A stretch of DNA of 64,000 nt from Alteromonas sp. 5E99-2 (GTDB lineage: Bacteria; Pseudomonadota; Gammaproteobacteria; Enterobacterales; Alteromonadaceae), in contig NZ_JAFNJE010000006.1 of assembly GCF_017368475.1 (NCBI RefSeq), forward strand, positions 1-64,000, written 5' to 3'. The translations under genes and the position numbers were made by a program. Shown piece after piece: positions 1 to 8,779 of the stretch; position 1 is the stretch's first letter; each line of letters starts with the position of its first letter. The notes beneath the pieces were generated by a model. The model did not search any database. It worked only from the letters and a program-made list of their open reading frames with translations, and was not told where the DNA came from.

Positions 1-310
1 GACTGTTTATTGGGTTCGCTACGAGTATATTTCTCTAGGTCTTAACGCTCGTACCGTATAACAATTTATTATACACCTACCTGTGGATAACAATTTTATC
101 ATTTTGGTCGGTATAGATTTTGTTTATAAATTTAATATATTGCTTCGGTGTATGTATGGCAAGGGTTTCGTACTTATGCCGTGTTTCACCAATGTATGAA
201 AAGCGGCAAATGTCCGAAAAGTGCTGTTATAGGTACTGGGATAACGTTTATTATCAAATAACGCAGAAAAATCTAAATAGGATGGAATTATTGATGTGAA
301 ATAAAAAAGA
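1..310. other. Left-edge noncoding stretch
   Basis: No convincing coding frame is seen between the left edge and the ahpF terminator. The stretch is AT-rich and contains one TTATCCACA-type nonamer on the minus strand (81-89), not enough to call an origin. It may be the promoter region of a gene lying outside the window. Confidence 0.5.
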
Positions 311-328
311 GCCAGTAAAGATACTGGC
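303..328 (-). terminator. Intrinsic terminator of the ahpCF operon
   Basis: On the minus strand a perfect 7-bp stem (GCCAGTA with TACTGGC, + strand 311-328) with a 4-nt loop is followed by six T residues (+ strand 303-308). It lies just past the ahpF stop codon, as expected for the end of a leftward ahpC-ahpF transcript. Confidence 0.85.
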
Positions 329-339
329 CCTAGGGTAAA

Positions 340-1932
340 TTATGCAACCTTCTCAGCGTCGCCTTCTTCGCTGTCTGCATCAAAAGCAAGTAAATATTCA
401 AATGCTGACAACGATGCCTTAGCGCCCTCGCCCATTGATATTACAATTTGCTTATAAGGCACTGTGGTTACGTCACCGCAAGCATAAATACCTGGCTCAG
501 ATGTAATGCTCTTATGGTCAATAATCACTTCGCCGTGGTTAGACAAATCGACTACACCTTTTAAGAACTGGCTATTTGGTACCAAACCAATCTGAACAAA
601 TACACCGCTAAGCGCAAGTTCTTTTACTTCTTCAGTTTCGCGATCTTGGTACTCAATCCCATTTACTTTACCATCAGCCGCCTTAATTTCACGAGTAGCA
701 ACATTTTTCAAAATAGTAATGTTGTCGCGCTTCATCGCTTGGTTAACTAACACTTGGTCAGCTTTAAGTTCAGGTAAGAACTCAAATACCGTTACCGATT
801 TCACTATACCGGCTAAATCTAGCGCAGCTTCGATACCAGAGTTACCTCCACCAATTACCGCAACATCTTTACCTTTAAAGAAAGGGCCATCGCAGTGTGG
901 GCAGTAAGCTACGCCGTTACCTACGTTTTCTTTTTCACCAGGAACACCTAACTCTCTCCATCTTGCACCTGTTGCCACAATGATAGTTTTAGTTTTAATG
1001 GTTTCACCCGAAGACAGCGTTAACGTTTTAATTTTCCCACGTTGAATATTGTCTACTCGAACATGCTCTTTTAACGTAATGTCGTAGTCGTTCATGTGTT
1101 CCATCATATTCCCTACAAGCTCTGGGCCTGTAGTTTTTGGCACTGAAATTAAGTTTTCAATACCCATGGTATCTTTCACTTGGCCACCAAACCTGTCTGC
1201 CACTACAGTCACACTTAAGCCTTTACGGGCACTGTATATCGCCGCTGCTACACCAGCAGGGCCAGCACCTACAACAGTCACGTCTTGCAAGGGTAACTGT
1301 GCACCAGCATTGGCTTCTTTCAGCGCTGGATAGGTTTGAATTAATTTATCTAATAATGATGCGGCATCTACTTTACCGTTGGCAAATAACTCGCCATTTA
1401 GGTACACACTAGGTACACCTTGAATATCACGGTCTTCAATAAGCGTTTGGAAATGCCCGCCGTCAATCATTTCATTGGTAATGTTGTCATTAAGTAAAGC
1501 AAATTGATTCAACGCCTGAACAACATCTGGGCAGTTATGGCAGCTTAAACTAATGAAGGTTTCAAAATGCAACGGCTCTTGTACATTTTTGACGATATTC
1601 TGAACACTCTCGTCTAATTTAAAATCTGAGCCTGAGGCATGTAAGATTGCAAGGATTAATGAATTAAATTCATGTCCACCTGGAATGCCTGAAAACCGAA
1701 TTCCTGTATCTTTGCCGTCTGCTTCCAATAAGAAGGAAATAGGACTACGCAGTAAATCGTTTGTATCTCTTTCAATTAACTCTAAATTGTCACTTACACC
1801 TGCGATATCAGAGAGGAACGACTTCAATTCGTCGCGCTTACTGTGTTGTCCACTTTGCAAAACAAAGTTAACTTTGTTCTTCATGTTTGCAGTGTAACCT
1901 TTCAATGCACTTAATATTTCTTGCGTTAACAT
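340..1932 (-). CDS. ahpF: Alkyl hydroperoxide reductase subunit F
   Basis: AhpF is the cytoplasmic flavoprotein that passes electrons from NADH through FAD and two disulfides to AhpC, which reduces H2O2 and organic hydroperoxides. The 530-residue product is close to the 521 of E. coli. An N-terminal double thioredoxin-fold domain carries the CHNC pair (C131, C134). The thioredoxin-reductase-like part has the FAD motif GAGPAG (222-227), redox centre CPHC (C344, C347) and NAD-binding GGGNSG (361-366). The ATG follows a GAGGAA ribosome site. It lies 85 bp downstream of ahpC on the same strand, and that gap is filled by a long hairpin. Probably cotranscribed with ahpC under OxyR. Confidence 0.97.
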   Translation of the reverse strand: MLTQEILSALKGYTANMKNKVNFVLQSGQHSKRDELKSFLSDIAGVSDNLELIERDTNDLLRSPISFLLEADGKDTGIRFSGIPGGHEFNSLILAILHASGSDFKLDESVQNIVKNVQEPLHFETFISLSCHNCPDVVQALNQFALLNDNITNEMIDGGHFQTLIEDRDIQGVPSVYLNGELFANGKVDAASLLDKLIQTYPALKEANAGAQLPLQDVTVVGAGPAGVAAAIYSARKGLSVTVVADRFGGQVKDTMGIENLISVPKTTGPELVGNMMEHMNDYDITLKEHVRVDNIQRGKIKTLTLSSGETIKTKTIIVATGARWRELGVPGEKENVGNGVAYCPHCDGPFFKGKDVAVIGGGNSGIEAALDLAGIVKSVTVFEFLPELKADQVLVNQAMKRDNITILKNVATREIKAADGKVNGIEYQDRETEEVKELALSGVFVQIGLVPNSQFLKGVVDLSNHGEVIIDHKSITSEPGIYACGDVTTVPYKQIVISMGEGAKASLSAFEYLLAFDADSEEGDAEKVA

Positions 1933-1956
1933 AATACTATTCCTCTATTTTCGCGT

Positions 1957-2016
1957 CAGGGTAAATGTGCTCGGCAACCGCATTTTCAATGGTGCCGAGC
2001 AAGCTATTTACGCCTG
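1957..2016 (-). other. Long stem-loop in the ahpC-ahpF intergenic region
   Basis: The spacer between ahpC and ahpF folds almost completely. An outer 10-bp stem pairs 1957-1966 with 2006-2016 (one bulged base), and an inner 8-bp stem pairs GCTCGGCA (1969-1976) with TGCCGAGC (1993-2000). It begins 2 nt after the ahpC stop codon and ends about 10 nt before the ahpF ribosome site. No T tract follows, so it is not a classical terminator. By inference it may protect ahpC mRNA from 3' exonucleases or be a processing site that keeps AhpC above AhpF. Confidence 0.6.
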
Positions 2017-2017
2017 A

Positions 2018-2581
2018 TTAAATTTTACCAACCAAGTCTAATGATGGAGCTAGTGTTTCTTCGCCTTCTTTCCATTTCGCTGGGCAAACTTCCCCAGGGT
2101 TAGCTGCAACATATTGTGCTGCTTTAACTTTGCGAAGTAGGTCATCTGCATCACGGCCAATGCCTTCAGCAGTGATTTCCATTGCTTGTATTACACCTTC
2201 AGGGTCTACAAGGAACGTACCGCGGTCAGCTAGTCCCATTTCTTCACGCATAACGTCGAAGTTACGAGTAATTTCACCAGTAGGGTCGCCAATCATTGTG
2301 TACTTAATTTTACCAATGGTGTCTGACGCATCGTGCCAAGCTTTGTGAGTGAAGTGTGTATCAGTAGATACTGAGTAAACTTCTACGCCACGTGATTGAA
2401 GCTCTTCATATTTGTCAGCTACGTCACCAAGTTCAGTTGGGCATACGAATGTGAAATCTGCTGGGTAAAAGAAAAAGATTGCCCATTTACCTTTTACATC
2501 TTCACTGCTCACTTCAATGAACTCACCATCTTTAAACGCGCTTGCATTGAAAGGCTTGATAGTTGTGTTGATTAGTGCCAT
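2018..2581 (-). CDS. ahpC: Alkyl hydroperoxide reductase subunit C (2-Cys peroxiredoxin)
   Basis: AhpC is the peroxidase half of the AhpCF system and reduces hydrogen peroxide, organic peroxides and peroxynitrite in the cytoplasm. The product has 187 residues, the same as E. coli AhpC. The peroxidatic cysteine C47 sits in FVCPTE, and the resolving C166 sits in the VCPAKW motif near the C terminus, the arrangement of typical 2-Cys peroxiredoxins. The ATG follows an ACGGAGAA ribosome site. It is the first gene of the leftward operon with ahpF. The upstream region carries a TATAGT -10 box and a candidate OxyR site. Confidence 0.98.
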   Translation of the reverse strand: MALINTTIKPFNASAFKDGEFIEVSSEDVKGKWAIFFFYPADFTFVCPTELGDVADKYEELQSRGVEVYSVSTDTHFTHKAWHDASDTIGKIKYTMIGDPTGEITRNFDVMREEMGLADRGTFLVDPEGVIQAMEITAEGIGRDADDLLRKVKAAQYVAANPGEVCPAKWKEGEETLAPSLDLVGKI

Positions 2582-2679
2582 GTTTTGATTCTCCGTTATT
2601 TAAAATTAATGTGTAATGTTCAATTTGAACGTTACGTTAGTTACGAATTTAAAAGCGTCTCAGCTCGTGACTTGGACTA

Positions 2680-2709
2680 ACTATAGAGGGATAATTTGCG
2701 CTTGGATAA
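2680..2709 (-). promoter_or_regulatory. Probable ahpC promoter
   Basis: On the minus strand a TATAGT -10 (2680-2685) is preceded by a poor -35, TTATCC (2704-2709), with an 18-bp spacer. A weak -35 next to an OxyR-like site is what an activator-dependent promoter would show. The leader to the ahpC ATG would be about 95 nt. Confidence 0.5.
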
Positions 2710-2745
2710 TAAAGAAAATCGAACGGCTCAATCGGATTTACCTAT
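2709..2745 (-). promoter_or_regulatory. Candidate OxyR binding site upstream of ahpC
   Basis: Read on the minus strand, the four tetranucleotides at the OxyR spacing (4+7+4+7+4+7+4) are ATAG, CGAT, TTCG and TTAT, which match ATAG/CTAT/ATAG/CTAT at 12 of 16 positions. The site abuts the -35 box, where OxyR activates ahpC in enterobacteria. The match is imperfect and oxyR is not in the window. Confidence 0.42.
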
Positions 2746-2875
2746 CGTTTAAGCTTCAACCGATTTATTGCTATTCTTCAAAGATGGAAAACCATTAGTA
2801 ATTTCGCTAAACTGCTGTGGTGTCTGTGTTGTAGGGCATATCGAACAAGTACATACATTATGTAGCAGAGGCATC

Positions 2876-3640
2876 ATGAGCAACAATTCTAAGAACGACG
2901 ATTTTCTTACTATACGTCTTGACGACGAAGACAGACGAGACCGCCAACAAAGTAAAAGCGTATCGCCGCAATCAGCGCAATCGAACAGCGTAGTAAATAG
3001 CACTTCATCACCACAGAAAAGTGGTTTCCCGGTATTAGCAACATTTTCATTTATTGTTGCGTTATCTGCATCGGGTGCAGCTTATTACCTTTATGAACAG
3101 TCTTTAGCGCAGTCTGAAGTCATCAAATCCGCAGAAAACCGTATTCTGTCACTTGAACGTAAATTGTCTGCAACCGGCGAAGAGATTGGCGAATCAACCG
3201 TAGCCCTTCAAGTTAAAGTGAACGATTTAAGTGAAAAAACCGGTGAACTTTGGGAGCAAATGGATAAACTATGGGCATCAGCTTGGCGTCGTAACCAAAA
3301 AGAAATCGCCGATAACAATGCCAAAATAACCCGAGTTCAAAGTCAGCTATCTGAATCGATTGATAACCTAACTACTACAAGCAGCACTCAGCAAGGTAAA
3401 GTGAATTCTATCGAATCACAAACTACCGCCCTAGCAGATGAAGTACTGGCATTAAATGTTCAACTAGAACAACTTGTTGCTTCACAAGAAGCTGACGACG
3501 TCAAAGAACAATTGTCTATTTTTGAACAGCGAAATGATGCATTATCCCAACGCATAACCCAGTTAGAAAATGAAGTGAAAGCCTTGGCAACGAAATTAGT
3601 AAGCCAGCAAAACCAAACCTCTCCTTCTGTTACGCAGTAA
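2876..3640 (+). CDS. Uncharacterised single-pass membrane coiled-coil protein
   Basis: I do not recognise a named family. The 254-residue protein starts at the ATG at 2876, behind an AGAGG ribosome site. An upstream in-frame start at 2768 would add 36 residues with no ribosome site or membrane character. Residues 1-50 are hydrophilic, acidic then Ser/Gln-rich. Residues about 51-73 are one hydrophobic segment. The rest (about 80-250) is heptad-like coiled coil rich in Q, E, S and L, with a central Trp-containing patch. This suggests a type II inner-membrane protein with a long periplasmic coiled coil. It is divergent from ahpC with a 294-bp gap and ends at a terminator. Confidence 0.75.
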   Translation: MSNNSKNDDFLTIRLDDEDRRDRQQSKSVSPQSAQSNSVVNSTSSPQKSGFPVLATFSFIVALSASGAAYYLYEQSLAQSEVIKSAENRILSLERKLSATGEEIGESTVALQVKVNDLSEKTGELWEQMDKLWASAWRRNQKEIADNNAKITRVQSQLSESIDNLTTTSSTQQGKVNSIESQTTALADEVLALNVQLEQLVASQEADDVKEQLSIFEQRNDALSQRITQLENEVKALATKLVSQQNQTSPSVTQ

Positions 3641-3662
3641 TGAGCTGCCCTTATTTAAAATA

Positions 3663-3692
3663 AAAACCCCCTCTAATAAAAGAAGGGGTTTT
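3663..3692. terminator. Bidirectional intrinsic terminator
   Basis: Arms AAAACCCC...GGGGTTTT with an inner TCT/AGA stem and a 6-nt loop lie between the rightward coiled-coil gene (stop 3640) and the leftward TonB receptor gene (stop 3743). The symmetric A and T flanks would serve both convergent genes. Confidence 0.85.
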
Positions 3693-3742
3693 GCTATATA
3701 AAATATTATTAGACGACCAATTCTATTTAGAATGTAAAGCCA

Positions 3743-6727
3743 TTAGAAACTCGCTTTTACATTTAAAAATACATTGGTTCCTGTATCAAATATGGTTGGG
3801 TAAGTGTTTCCGTTTCCAAATGTTGCTGGACCCGCACCTGAGAATACCGGCGTATCCTCTCCAAGCAGATTAAGTACACCTAATTTTACATTTAAATTAT
3901 CTAAAACGTTGTAGCTAACAGTTACATCTAAATAGTTAACCGCATCCAAAGTTGACTCTAGAGTGTCTGTTTCATCAATATTGTCTGTTTCTCCAAAATG
4001 ACGCCAAGTGCCGATTACATCAAAGTCCCAAGGCGTATTCCAAGTAGCTAAGAACCTATGTCTATACTCAGGGGATGGAACACGATCACAAGCATTACCA
4101 AATGACCCCGCACAATCTACAGCTTCAGCACCAGGAAATGAAGTCTCAGACAATTCATCTAAAATAGTCGATGCGTAATCTAGCTGTACTGAACCATAAT
4201 CTTTAATATCAAAACTATAATTCACTTGTAAATCAACACCTGAAGTCTCCAATGAAGCGATGTTTATATTGGTTTGTTCAAAACCAACACCGGAAATACC
4301 CGAGCGAAGTGTGCCATTGAACGACGCTCGAGTAATCAAGTCACAGAAAGTTGCCTCACCAGTATTCAAACAATTATCTAAAATAGTTTGTGCTGGGATA
4401 CCATCATTTATTGCGTCTTCAACCGAAATATCAAAGTAATCTATAGTAACTGACAGATTAGGTATTGCACTTGGTGTAATAACGACACCAAATGTGAATG
4501 TGTCTGCTGTTTCTGGGTTAAGCAGGGTGTTTCCTCCAGTAAGAGACTGAGTCTGACCAGCTAGAATATCGGGGATAGAGCCGAATTGTTCTGCGGTAAC
4601 CCCTGTTCTAGCACATTCTTCAAATGTTCTGATAGGGGCGTTAGATGAGCAAGGATCAGAAATTTCAATCCCATTCGCATTCAAATTCGAATTAAGATCG
4701 GGAAGATCTGTATTTACTCCCTCAAAAAGCTCAATGACATTAGGAGCTCTAACAGCAACATTGTATTGAGTACGAAATTTTACATCTTCAATAGGCGCAT
4801 AAGTTAACGACACTCCCCACGCATCAGTATCAAAGCTATTGGATGTACCATTTCCAGCAACATCATAATCAGAAAAACGATACTGCCCACGCAAAGTTAA
4901 CTCTTCTATACCGGTTTTTTCACTGACTAAAGGCACTTCCAGCTCAGCGAAAAATTCAGAAACTTCAACTTCCCCCGCTACCGCTAATGTTGCTCCACCT
5001 ACACCTGTGAAACCACCACCTTCAACTTGACTTATTTCGTCAGGAGTAGAAGCTAATTCATCGCGTCTAAACTCCACACCCGCTAATAGCGCGATCCCAT
5101 TGTCGGTAAACGGAGAACTAATATTGTAATCACCCAAATTGGCTTGAATATCAGCACCAAAAACCAATTGAGATGTCTCACCATTGACTAGTCCAACGCC
5201 TTGAATAAAGTCTAATTGCTCTTCAGTTATTAAACTTTCACCACTTGCAGTACGTTGAAATGGGTTGTAAGGAACACATCCATCAGAAGTGTCGGTACAA
5301 ACAATGTTACCATCGTCATCAGTTGTCGCTAACAATGCTTGTTGAACGTTTGCAACAATAAAGTCTTCGGAACTAACAGATTGATCGCGGGTTTCAGAGA
5401 TTTGACCAAACGCCGACCACTGCCAAGTATCATCTATGTATCCCTTCAAACCACCTACAAAGCGCCAAGTAGAATTCTCCAAACGAGAGTTACGAGGCCC
5501 ACCTTCAACATTTCGATGAGCTGCAGTTATGTTTTCTACGATGACATCATTTGCAATATCAGACTCAGAGCAGCCGAATACATCGGTAAACGCAATACCT
5601 TGATTACCTTGAATAAGTGGGTTACCACAGTTAATGTCAAAAACGCCAAAAGAAGCAGTAGGAGCAATTTGAGCGTCACTGGTATTGTTGGTATAAGAGA
5701 AATCGGCGTAAATCTCTAAATTGTCAGTGATATCATAGTGTCCGCGTGAGTAAAATGAGTAACGCTTGGATGGCCGTTGAAAGAAGTTTGCAGCTCCAAA
5801 ATTAAACGTTTGAGATGGTCCACCAACAAAGTCAACCAATTCGCCATTTTCTTCCTGAAAAGCGTTAATAGTATTACCACCAAATAGCCTAAAGTTACCT
5901 GAACCTACGCAACCAAAACCGCCAAAACTTTGCTCACCAGAGGCTTGCCCAAGAGTACAGGCTGAAAAAACACGATCGGCTTGTACAATTTCATTTCTAT
6001 CTTCATATGAAGCATAAATTGTTACGTTACCACGCCCATCAGCTGTATTAGCACCAAATAAAGCATAAACTAACGTTTCTTCTCCGTCCCAAGTCGAACC
6101 TGGTACAGGCTGATCCGCTGAATTTAAGACGTCTTCCCAGATACCTTCATCATTTGCGTTATAATTACTGCTAAATTGGCCACCTATTTCAACGCCTTCA
6201 AAATTACGTTTTAGTACAAAGTTAGCCACCCCACCTATTGCATCCGAACCATAAACAGCCGACGCACCTCCAGTTAATATATCAACGCTTTCAATCAACT
6301 GAGTTGGAATAATATCAACATTAGCAGGGCTTGTTTGCGACGACCCATAAGGTAGGCGTTTACCGTCAATAAGTACCAAGGTACGTTGAGCTCCTAAACC
6401 TCTTAAGTCGAGAGTTGCTGTACCTGTTGCGCCATTTGAAACTTCAGATGCTTGACCAGCAAAAACTTGTGGTAATACATTTAAAAAGTCTTCTACTCTT
6501 ATGTTTCCTCGAACGTTCGCCTCTTCACCTGAGACGCTGAGAACAGGAGTACCCGCAGTAAGGTTTGGGTTGGCCGCAAGGCGAGAACCAGTAATTCGGA
6601 CGACTTCAACATTTTTTTCTTCAACGTCAGGTTCTTGAGCGTATAAAGACGTTGAAAATAAGGCAGAGGTTGTTCCAGCTATACTTGCTAATTTAATAGC
6701 AAATGCTAGTTTTGAGCGTTTTATCAT
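3743..6727 (-). CDS. TonB-dependent outer-membrane receptor
   Basis: The 994-residue protein is a 22-strand beta-barrel receptor that imports a ligand through the outer membrane using TonB/ExbBD energy. A signal peptide (about 1-30, ending SLYAQ) is followed by a likely TonB box around VEVVRITGSR and a plug domain with motifs such as LRGLGAQRTLVLIDGKR and GGASAVYGSDAIGGV. The chain ends in aromatic Phe (NVKASF), the outer-membrane assembly signal. Several Cys residues in the barrel suggest extracellular disulfides. The ligand cannot be read from sequence and no transport or enzyme gene is next to it. It stands alone between terminators, between ahpCF and rpsO. Confidence 0.92.
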   Translation of the reverse strand: MIKRSKLAFAIKLASIAGTTSALFSTSLYAQEPDVEEKNVEVVRITGSRLAANPNLTAGTPVLSVSGEEANVRGNIRVEDFLNVLPQVFAGQASEVSNGATGTATLDLRGLGAQRTLVLIDGKRLPYGSSQTSPANVDIIPTQLIESVDILTGGASAVYGSDAIGGVANFVLKRNFEGVEIGGQFSSNYNANDEGIWEDVLNSADQPVPGSTWDGEETLVYALFGANTADGRGNVTIYASYEDRNEIVQADRVFSACTLGQASGEQSFGGFGCVGSGNFRLFGGNTINAFQEENGELVDFVGGPSQTFNFGAANFFQRPSKRYSFYSRGHYDITDNLEIYADFSYTNNTSDAQIAPTASFGVFDINCGNPLIQGNQGIAFTDVFGCSESDIANDVIVENITAAHRNVEGGPRNSRLENSTWRFVGGLKGYIDDTWQWSAFGQISETRDQSVSSEDFIVANVQQALLATTDDDGNIVCTDTSDGCVPYNPFQRTASGESLITEEQLDFIQGVGLVNGETSQLVFGADIQANLGDYNISSPFTDNGIALLAGVEFRRDELASTPDEISQVEGGGFTGVGGATLAVAGEVEVSEFFAELEVPLVSEKTGIEELTLRGQYRFSDYDVAGNGTSNSFDTDAWGVSLTYAPIEDVKFRTQYNVAVRAPNVIELFEGVNTDLPDLNSNLNANGIEISDPCSSNAPIRTFEECARTGVTAEQFGSIPDILAGQTQSLTGGNTLLNPETADTFTFGVVITPSAIPNLSVTIDYFDISVEDAINDGIPAQTILDNCLNTGEATFCDLITRASFNGTLRSGISGVGFEQTNINIASLETSGVDLQVNYSFDIKDYGSVQLDYASTILDELSETSFPGAEAVDCAGSFGNACDRVPSPEYRHRFLATWNTPWDFDVIGTWRHFGETDNIDETDTLESTLDAVNYLDVTVSYNVLDNLNVKLGVLNLLGEDTPVFSGAGPATFGNGNTYPTIFDTGTNVFLNVKASF

Positions 6728-6942
6728 AGTATGTGTTTCCCTTTAATTTTTTACGTAACATCCTACTATTATGTTTTTATGTATAGGTATGTGTGGAAAA
6801 AGCATTTCGGGTGATACAAATGCGACAATATCTCGCAAAGCCATAATATCCGTATGAAACTCGAACAGTCAATGAGTTTTTAAAATCAAATACGGTAGAT
6901 GTATTACACAGTTGATGTAGGTTCAACCGTAAAGCAGGTATA

Positions 6943-6977
6943 AAAAAACCCTATAGCCAATGGCGATAGGGTTTTTT
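6943..6977. terminator. Intrinsic terminator after rpsO
   Basis: Twelve-base arms AAAAAACCCTAT (6943-6954) and ATAGGGTTTTTT (6966-6977) flank an 11-nt loop that itself holds a GCC/GGC pair. It ends the leftward rpsO transcript 38 bp past the stop codon and isolates it from the TonB receptor gene downstream. Confidence 0.9.
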
Positions 6978-7014
6978 ATTTCACTCGAAAGTGAACTTAT
7001 GCAATAACCTGGTA

Positions 7015-7284
7015 TTAACGACGTAAACCAAGGCTTTTGATAAGAGCAGAATAACGCTCGCTGTTTTTACCTTTAAGGTAATCTAAAAGCTTACGGCGTT
7101 GGCTAACCATACGTAATAAACCACGACGTGAGTGGTGATCTTTCTTATGATCAGAAAAATGGCCTTGAAGCTTATTGATGTTGTGAGTAAGAAGTGCAAC
7201 CTGAACTTCAGGTGAGCCAGTATCGCCTTCTTTTACAGCGTAATCTGAAATGATTTGTGCAGTTTCTGTTTTAGTTAGTGACAT
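7015..7284 (-). CDS. rpsO: 30S ribosomal protein S15
   Basis: S15 binds 16S rRNA early in small-subunit assembly. The 89-residue product, from the ATG at 7284 behind a GGAG ribosome site, has the exact E. coli length and the diagnostic stretches [25 protein letters not shown] and RRKLLDYL, ending LGLRR. An in-frame ATG four codons upstream is not used in the family. A good promoter lies at the end of truB. S15 usually represses its own mRNA through a leader structure, but I could not verify one here. Unlike in most gammaproteobacteria, pnp does not follow: rpsO ends at a terminator and pnp is about 31 kb away. Confidence 0.98.
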   Translation of the reverse strand: MSLTKTETAQIISDYAVKEGDTGSPEVQVALLTHNINKLQGHFSDHKKDHHSRRGLLRMVSQRRKLLDYLKGKNSERYSALIKSLGLRR

Positions 7285-7347
7285 AGTTATCTCCAATTGA
7301 TTAATGTTGAGCCGATCACTAATTCAGCCCAACGATGAGAACCGCGC

Positions 7348-7375
7348 ATTATACGGTTCTTTTAACTAGAAGCAA
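7348..7375 (-). promoter_or_regulatory. rpsO promoter
   Basis: On the minus strand TTGCTT (7370-7375) and a perfect TATAAT (7348-7353) are separated by 16 bp. The -35 lies inside the last codons of truB. Transcription from about 7340 would give a 55-nt leader before rpsO. An AGAACCG/CGGTTCT inverted repeat overlaps the -10. Confidence 0.7.
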
Positions 7376-8297
7376 GGGGATCCTCATAAACCACCACTCT
7401 CTTAGGTTGAATACTTTTATCGGCCTGATACTCACCCACACCTAAAAAGCGCTCATTGTGATCGTACACCCGTACAAAATCACCCACTTCAAAATCGCTA
7501 TTAACAGGGAATGCGTTACCGTGGCCAAAGCGTTCTGTCACCACATCATCGACATGAGTCAACGGAAGTTGTTCCGTTGCTGTGTCCATAGGTAACAGTA
7601 AGGCATCTAATCCCTCTAGCCCTTCAGATTCTACTATCTGTTCGAGCTGTTCGATGGTCATCATTTTTTCATTGGGATAATGAGCCACTTTAGTTCTATG
7701 TAATTTGGAAACATAGGCACCACACCCTAAGTTTTCACCTAAATCATCGACTATGGTGCGGATATAAGTGCCTTTACTGCAATGAATCGTCATACTGACA
7801 AAAGGCAAATTAATACTGACATCAGTGATAGAAAAAACCGTTATGTCTCGCGCTTCCCTGGGAACTTCAATGCCTTGTCGAGCATAAGTGTAAAGTGGTT
7901 TACCTTGATATTTTAACGCCGAGAACATCGAAGGTACTTGTTTACTTGTTCCTTCAAATGCCATCACTGCTTGCACAATCGTCTCTTCATCGCAGTTAAC
8001 TTCTCGGGTACTCACCACCTCACCATCTGCGTCACTTGTGGTCGTTCGAATACCAAGCTCTGCGGTGACTTCATAGGTTTTATCTGAATCGAGTAAAAAT
8101 CGAGAAAACTTGGTTGCTTCACCTAAGCAAATAGGCAACATTCCCGAAGCAAGAGGGTCTAATGCTCCTGTATGTCCTGCTTTTTGTGCTTGATAAAGCC
8201 AGCGTACTTTTTGTAAAACATGATTGGACGATCCTCCAACCGCTTTATCCAACAGAACAATACCGTTAATTACACGGCCTTTTTTACGACGCCCCAT
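7362..8297 (-). CDS. truB: tRNA pseudouridine-55 synthase
   Basis: TruB isomerises U55 to pseudouridine in the T-loop of tRNAs. The product has 311 residues (E. coli 314). The N-terminal motif [14 protein letters not shown] and the catalytic motif [11 protein letters not shown], with nucleophile D47, are intact. [14 protein letters not shown] motif and the C-terminal PUA-like region follow. The ATG starts 9 bp after the rbfA stop, so the two are translated from one mRNA. The 3' end carries the -35 of the rpsO promoter. Confidence 0.97.
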   Translation of the reverse strand: MGRRKKGRVINGIVLLDKAVGGSSNHVLQKVRWLYQAQKAGHTGALDPLASGMLPICLGEATKFSRFLLDSDKTYEVTAELGIRTTTSDADGEVVSTREVNCDEETIVQAVMAFEGTSKQVPSMFSALKYQGKPLYTYARQGIEVPREARDITVFSITDVSINLPFVSMTIHCSKGTYIRTIVDDLGENLGCGAYVSKLHRTKVAHYPNEKMMTIEQLEQIVESEGLEGLDALLLPMDTATEQLPLTHVDDVVTERFGHGNAFPVNSDFEVGDFVRVYDHNERFLGVGEYQADKSIQPKRVVVYEDPLASS

Positions 8298-8306
8298 ACT
8301 GCTCTG

Positions 8307-8708
8307 TTATTCCTCGTTAGACTCGTTAGATTCATTGCGTTTTTTGTCGTCTTCAGCAATCGTTTGCGACACCAAGCTCGAAATACGTAAACCTTCAGAT
8401 AAGGAACTATCTGAATGGAAATGCACAGCAGGAACCGCTCGCATTCTTAACTTTTTCGCCAAAATAGAACGGATGAAGCCTTTATGTTCATCAAGTTGCT
8501 TCATGAGTTCTTTGGTTTGAGCATCATCTTGACCATAAAAGGTAACGTAAACCTTTGCATGGGCTAAATCTCTTGATACTTCTACGCCAGATACCGTAAT
8601 AAACGGTAAATCAGCCACTTTATGCTTGTATTCATTTTGCAGAATACTGGCAATCTCTTTATGCACTTGTTGAGAAACACGATCAGTACGAGAAAATTCT
8701 CTAGCCAT
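8307..8708 (-). CDS. rbfA: Ribosome-binding factor A
   Basis: RbfA is a KH-domain protein that helps mature the 16S rRNA 5' end of the 30S subunit and matters in cold adaptation. The 133-residue length equals that of E. coli RbfA. Family motifs seen are RTDRVSQQVHKEIA at the N terminus and LRMRAVPAVHFHSDSS; the acidic, Asn/Glu-rich tail is typical. It sits between infB and truB as in the usual operon, but an intrinsic terminator separates it from infB, so its expression may depend on read-through. Confidence 0.97.
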   Translation of the reverse strand: MAREFSRTDRVSQQVHKEIASILQNEYKHKVADLPFITVSGVEVSRDLAHAKVYVTFYGQDDAQTKELMKQLDEHKGFIRSILAKKLRMRAVPAVHFHSDSSLSEGLRISSLVSQTIAEDDKKRNESNESNEE

Positions 8709-8737
8709 CTTGTGCGCTCCTTATTAATTTGTAAGAT

Positions 8738-8759
8738 AAAAAAGGGGCCAACAGGCCCC
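8738..8759. terminator. Strong hairpin terminator between infB and rbfA
   Basis: GGGGCC (8744-8749) and GGCCCC (8754-8759) form a perfect GC stem around a 4-nt loop, with six T residues following on the minus strand (8738-8743). On the minus strand infB ends at 8780 and rbfA starts at 8708, so this sits inside the operon downstream of infB. It may partially terminate and lower rbfA-truB output. Confidence 0.85.
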
Positions 8760-8779
8760 TTTATATAAAGTTAGGTTAC

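Noticed and set aside
81-89. DnaA-box-like nonamer (TTATCCACA on the minus strand)
   Set aside because: A single box without a cluster, AT-rich unwinding element or neighbouring dnaA/gidA-type genes does not support an origin.
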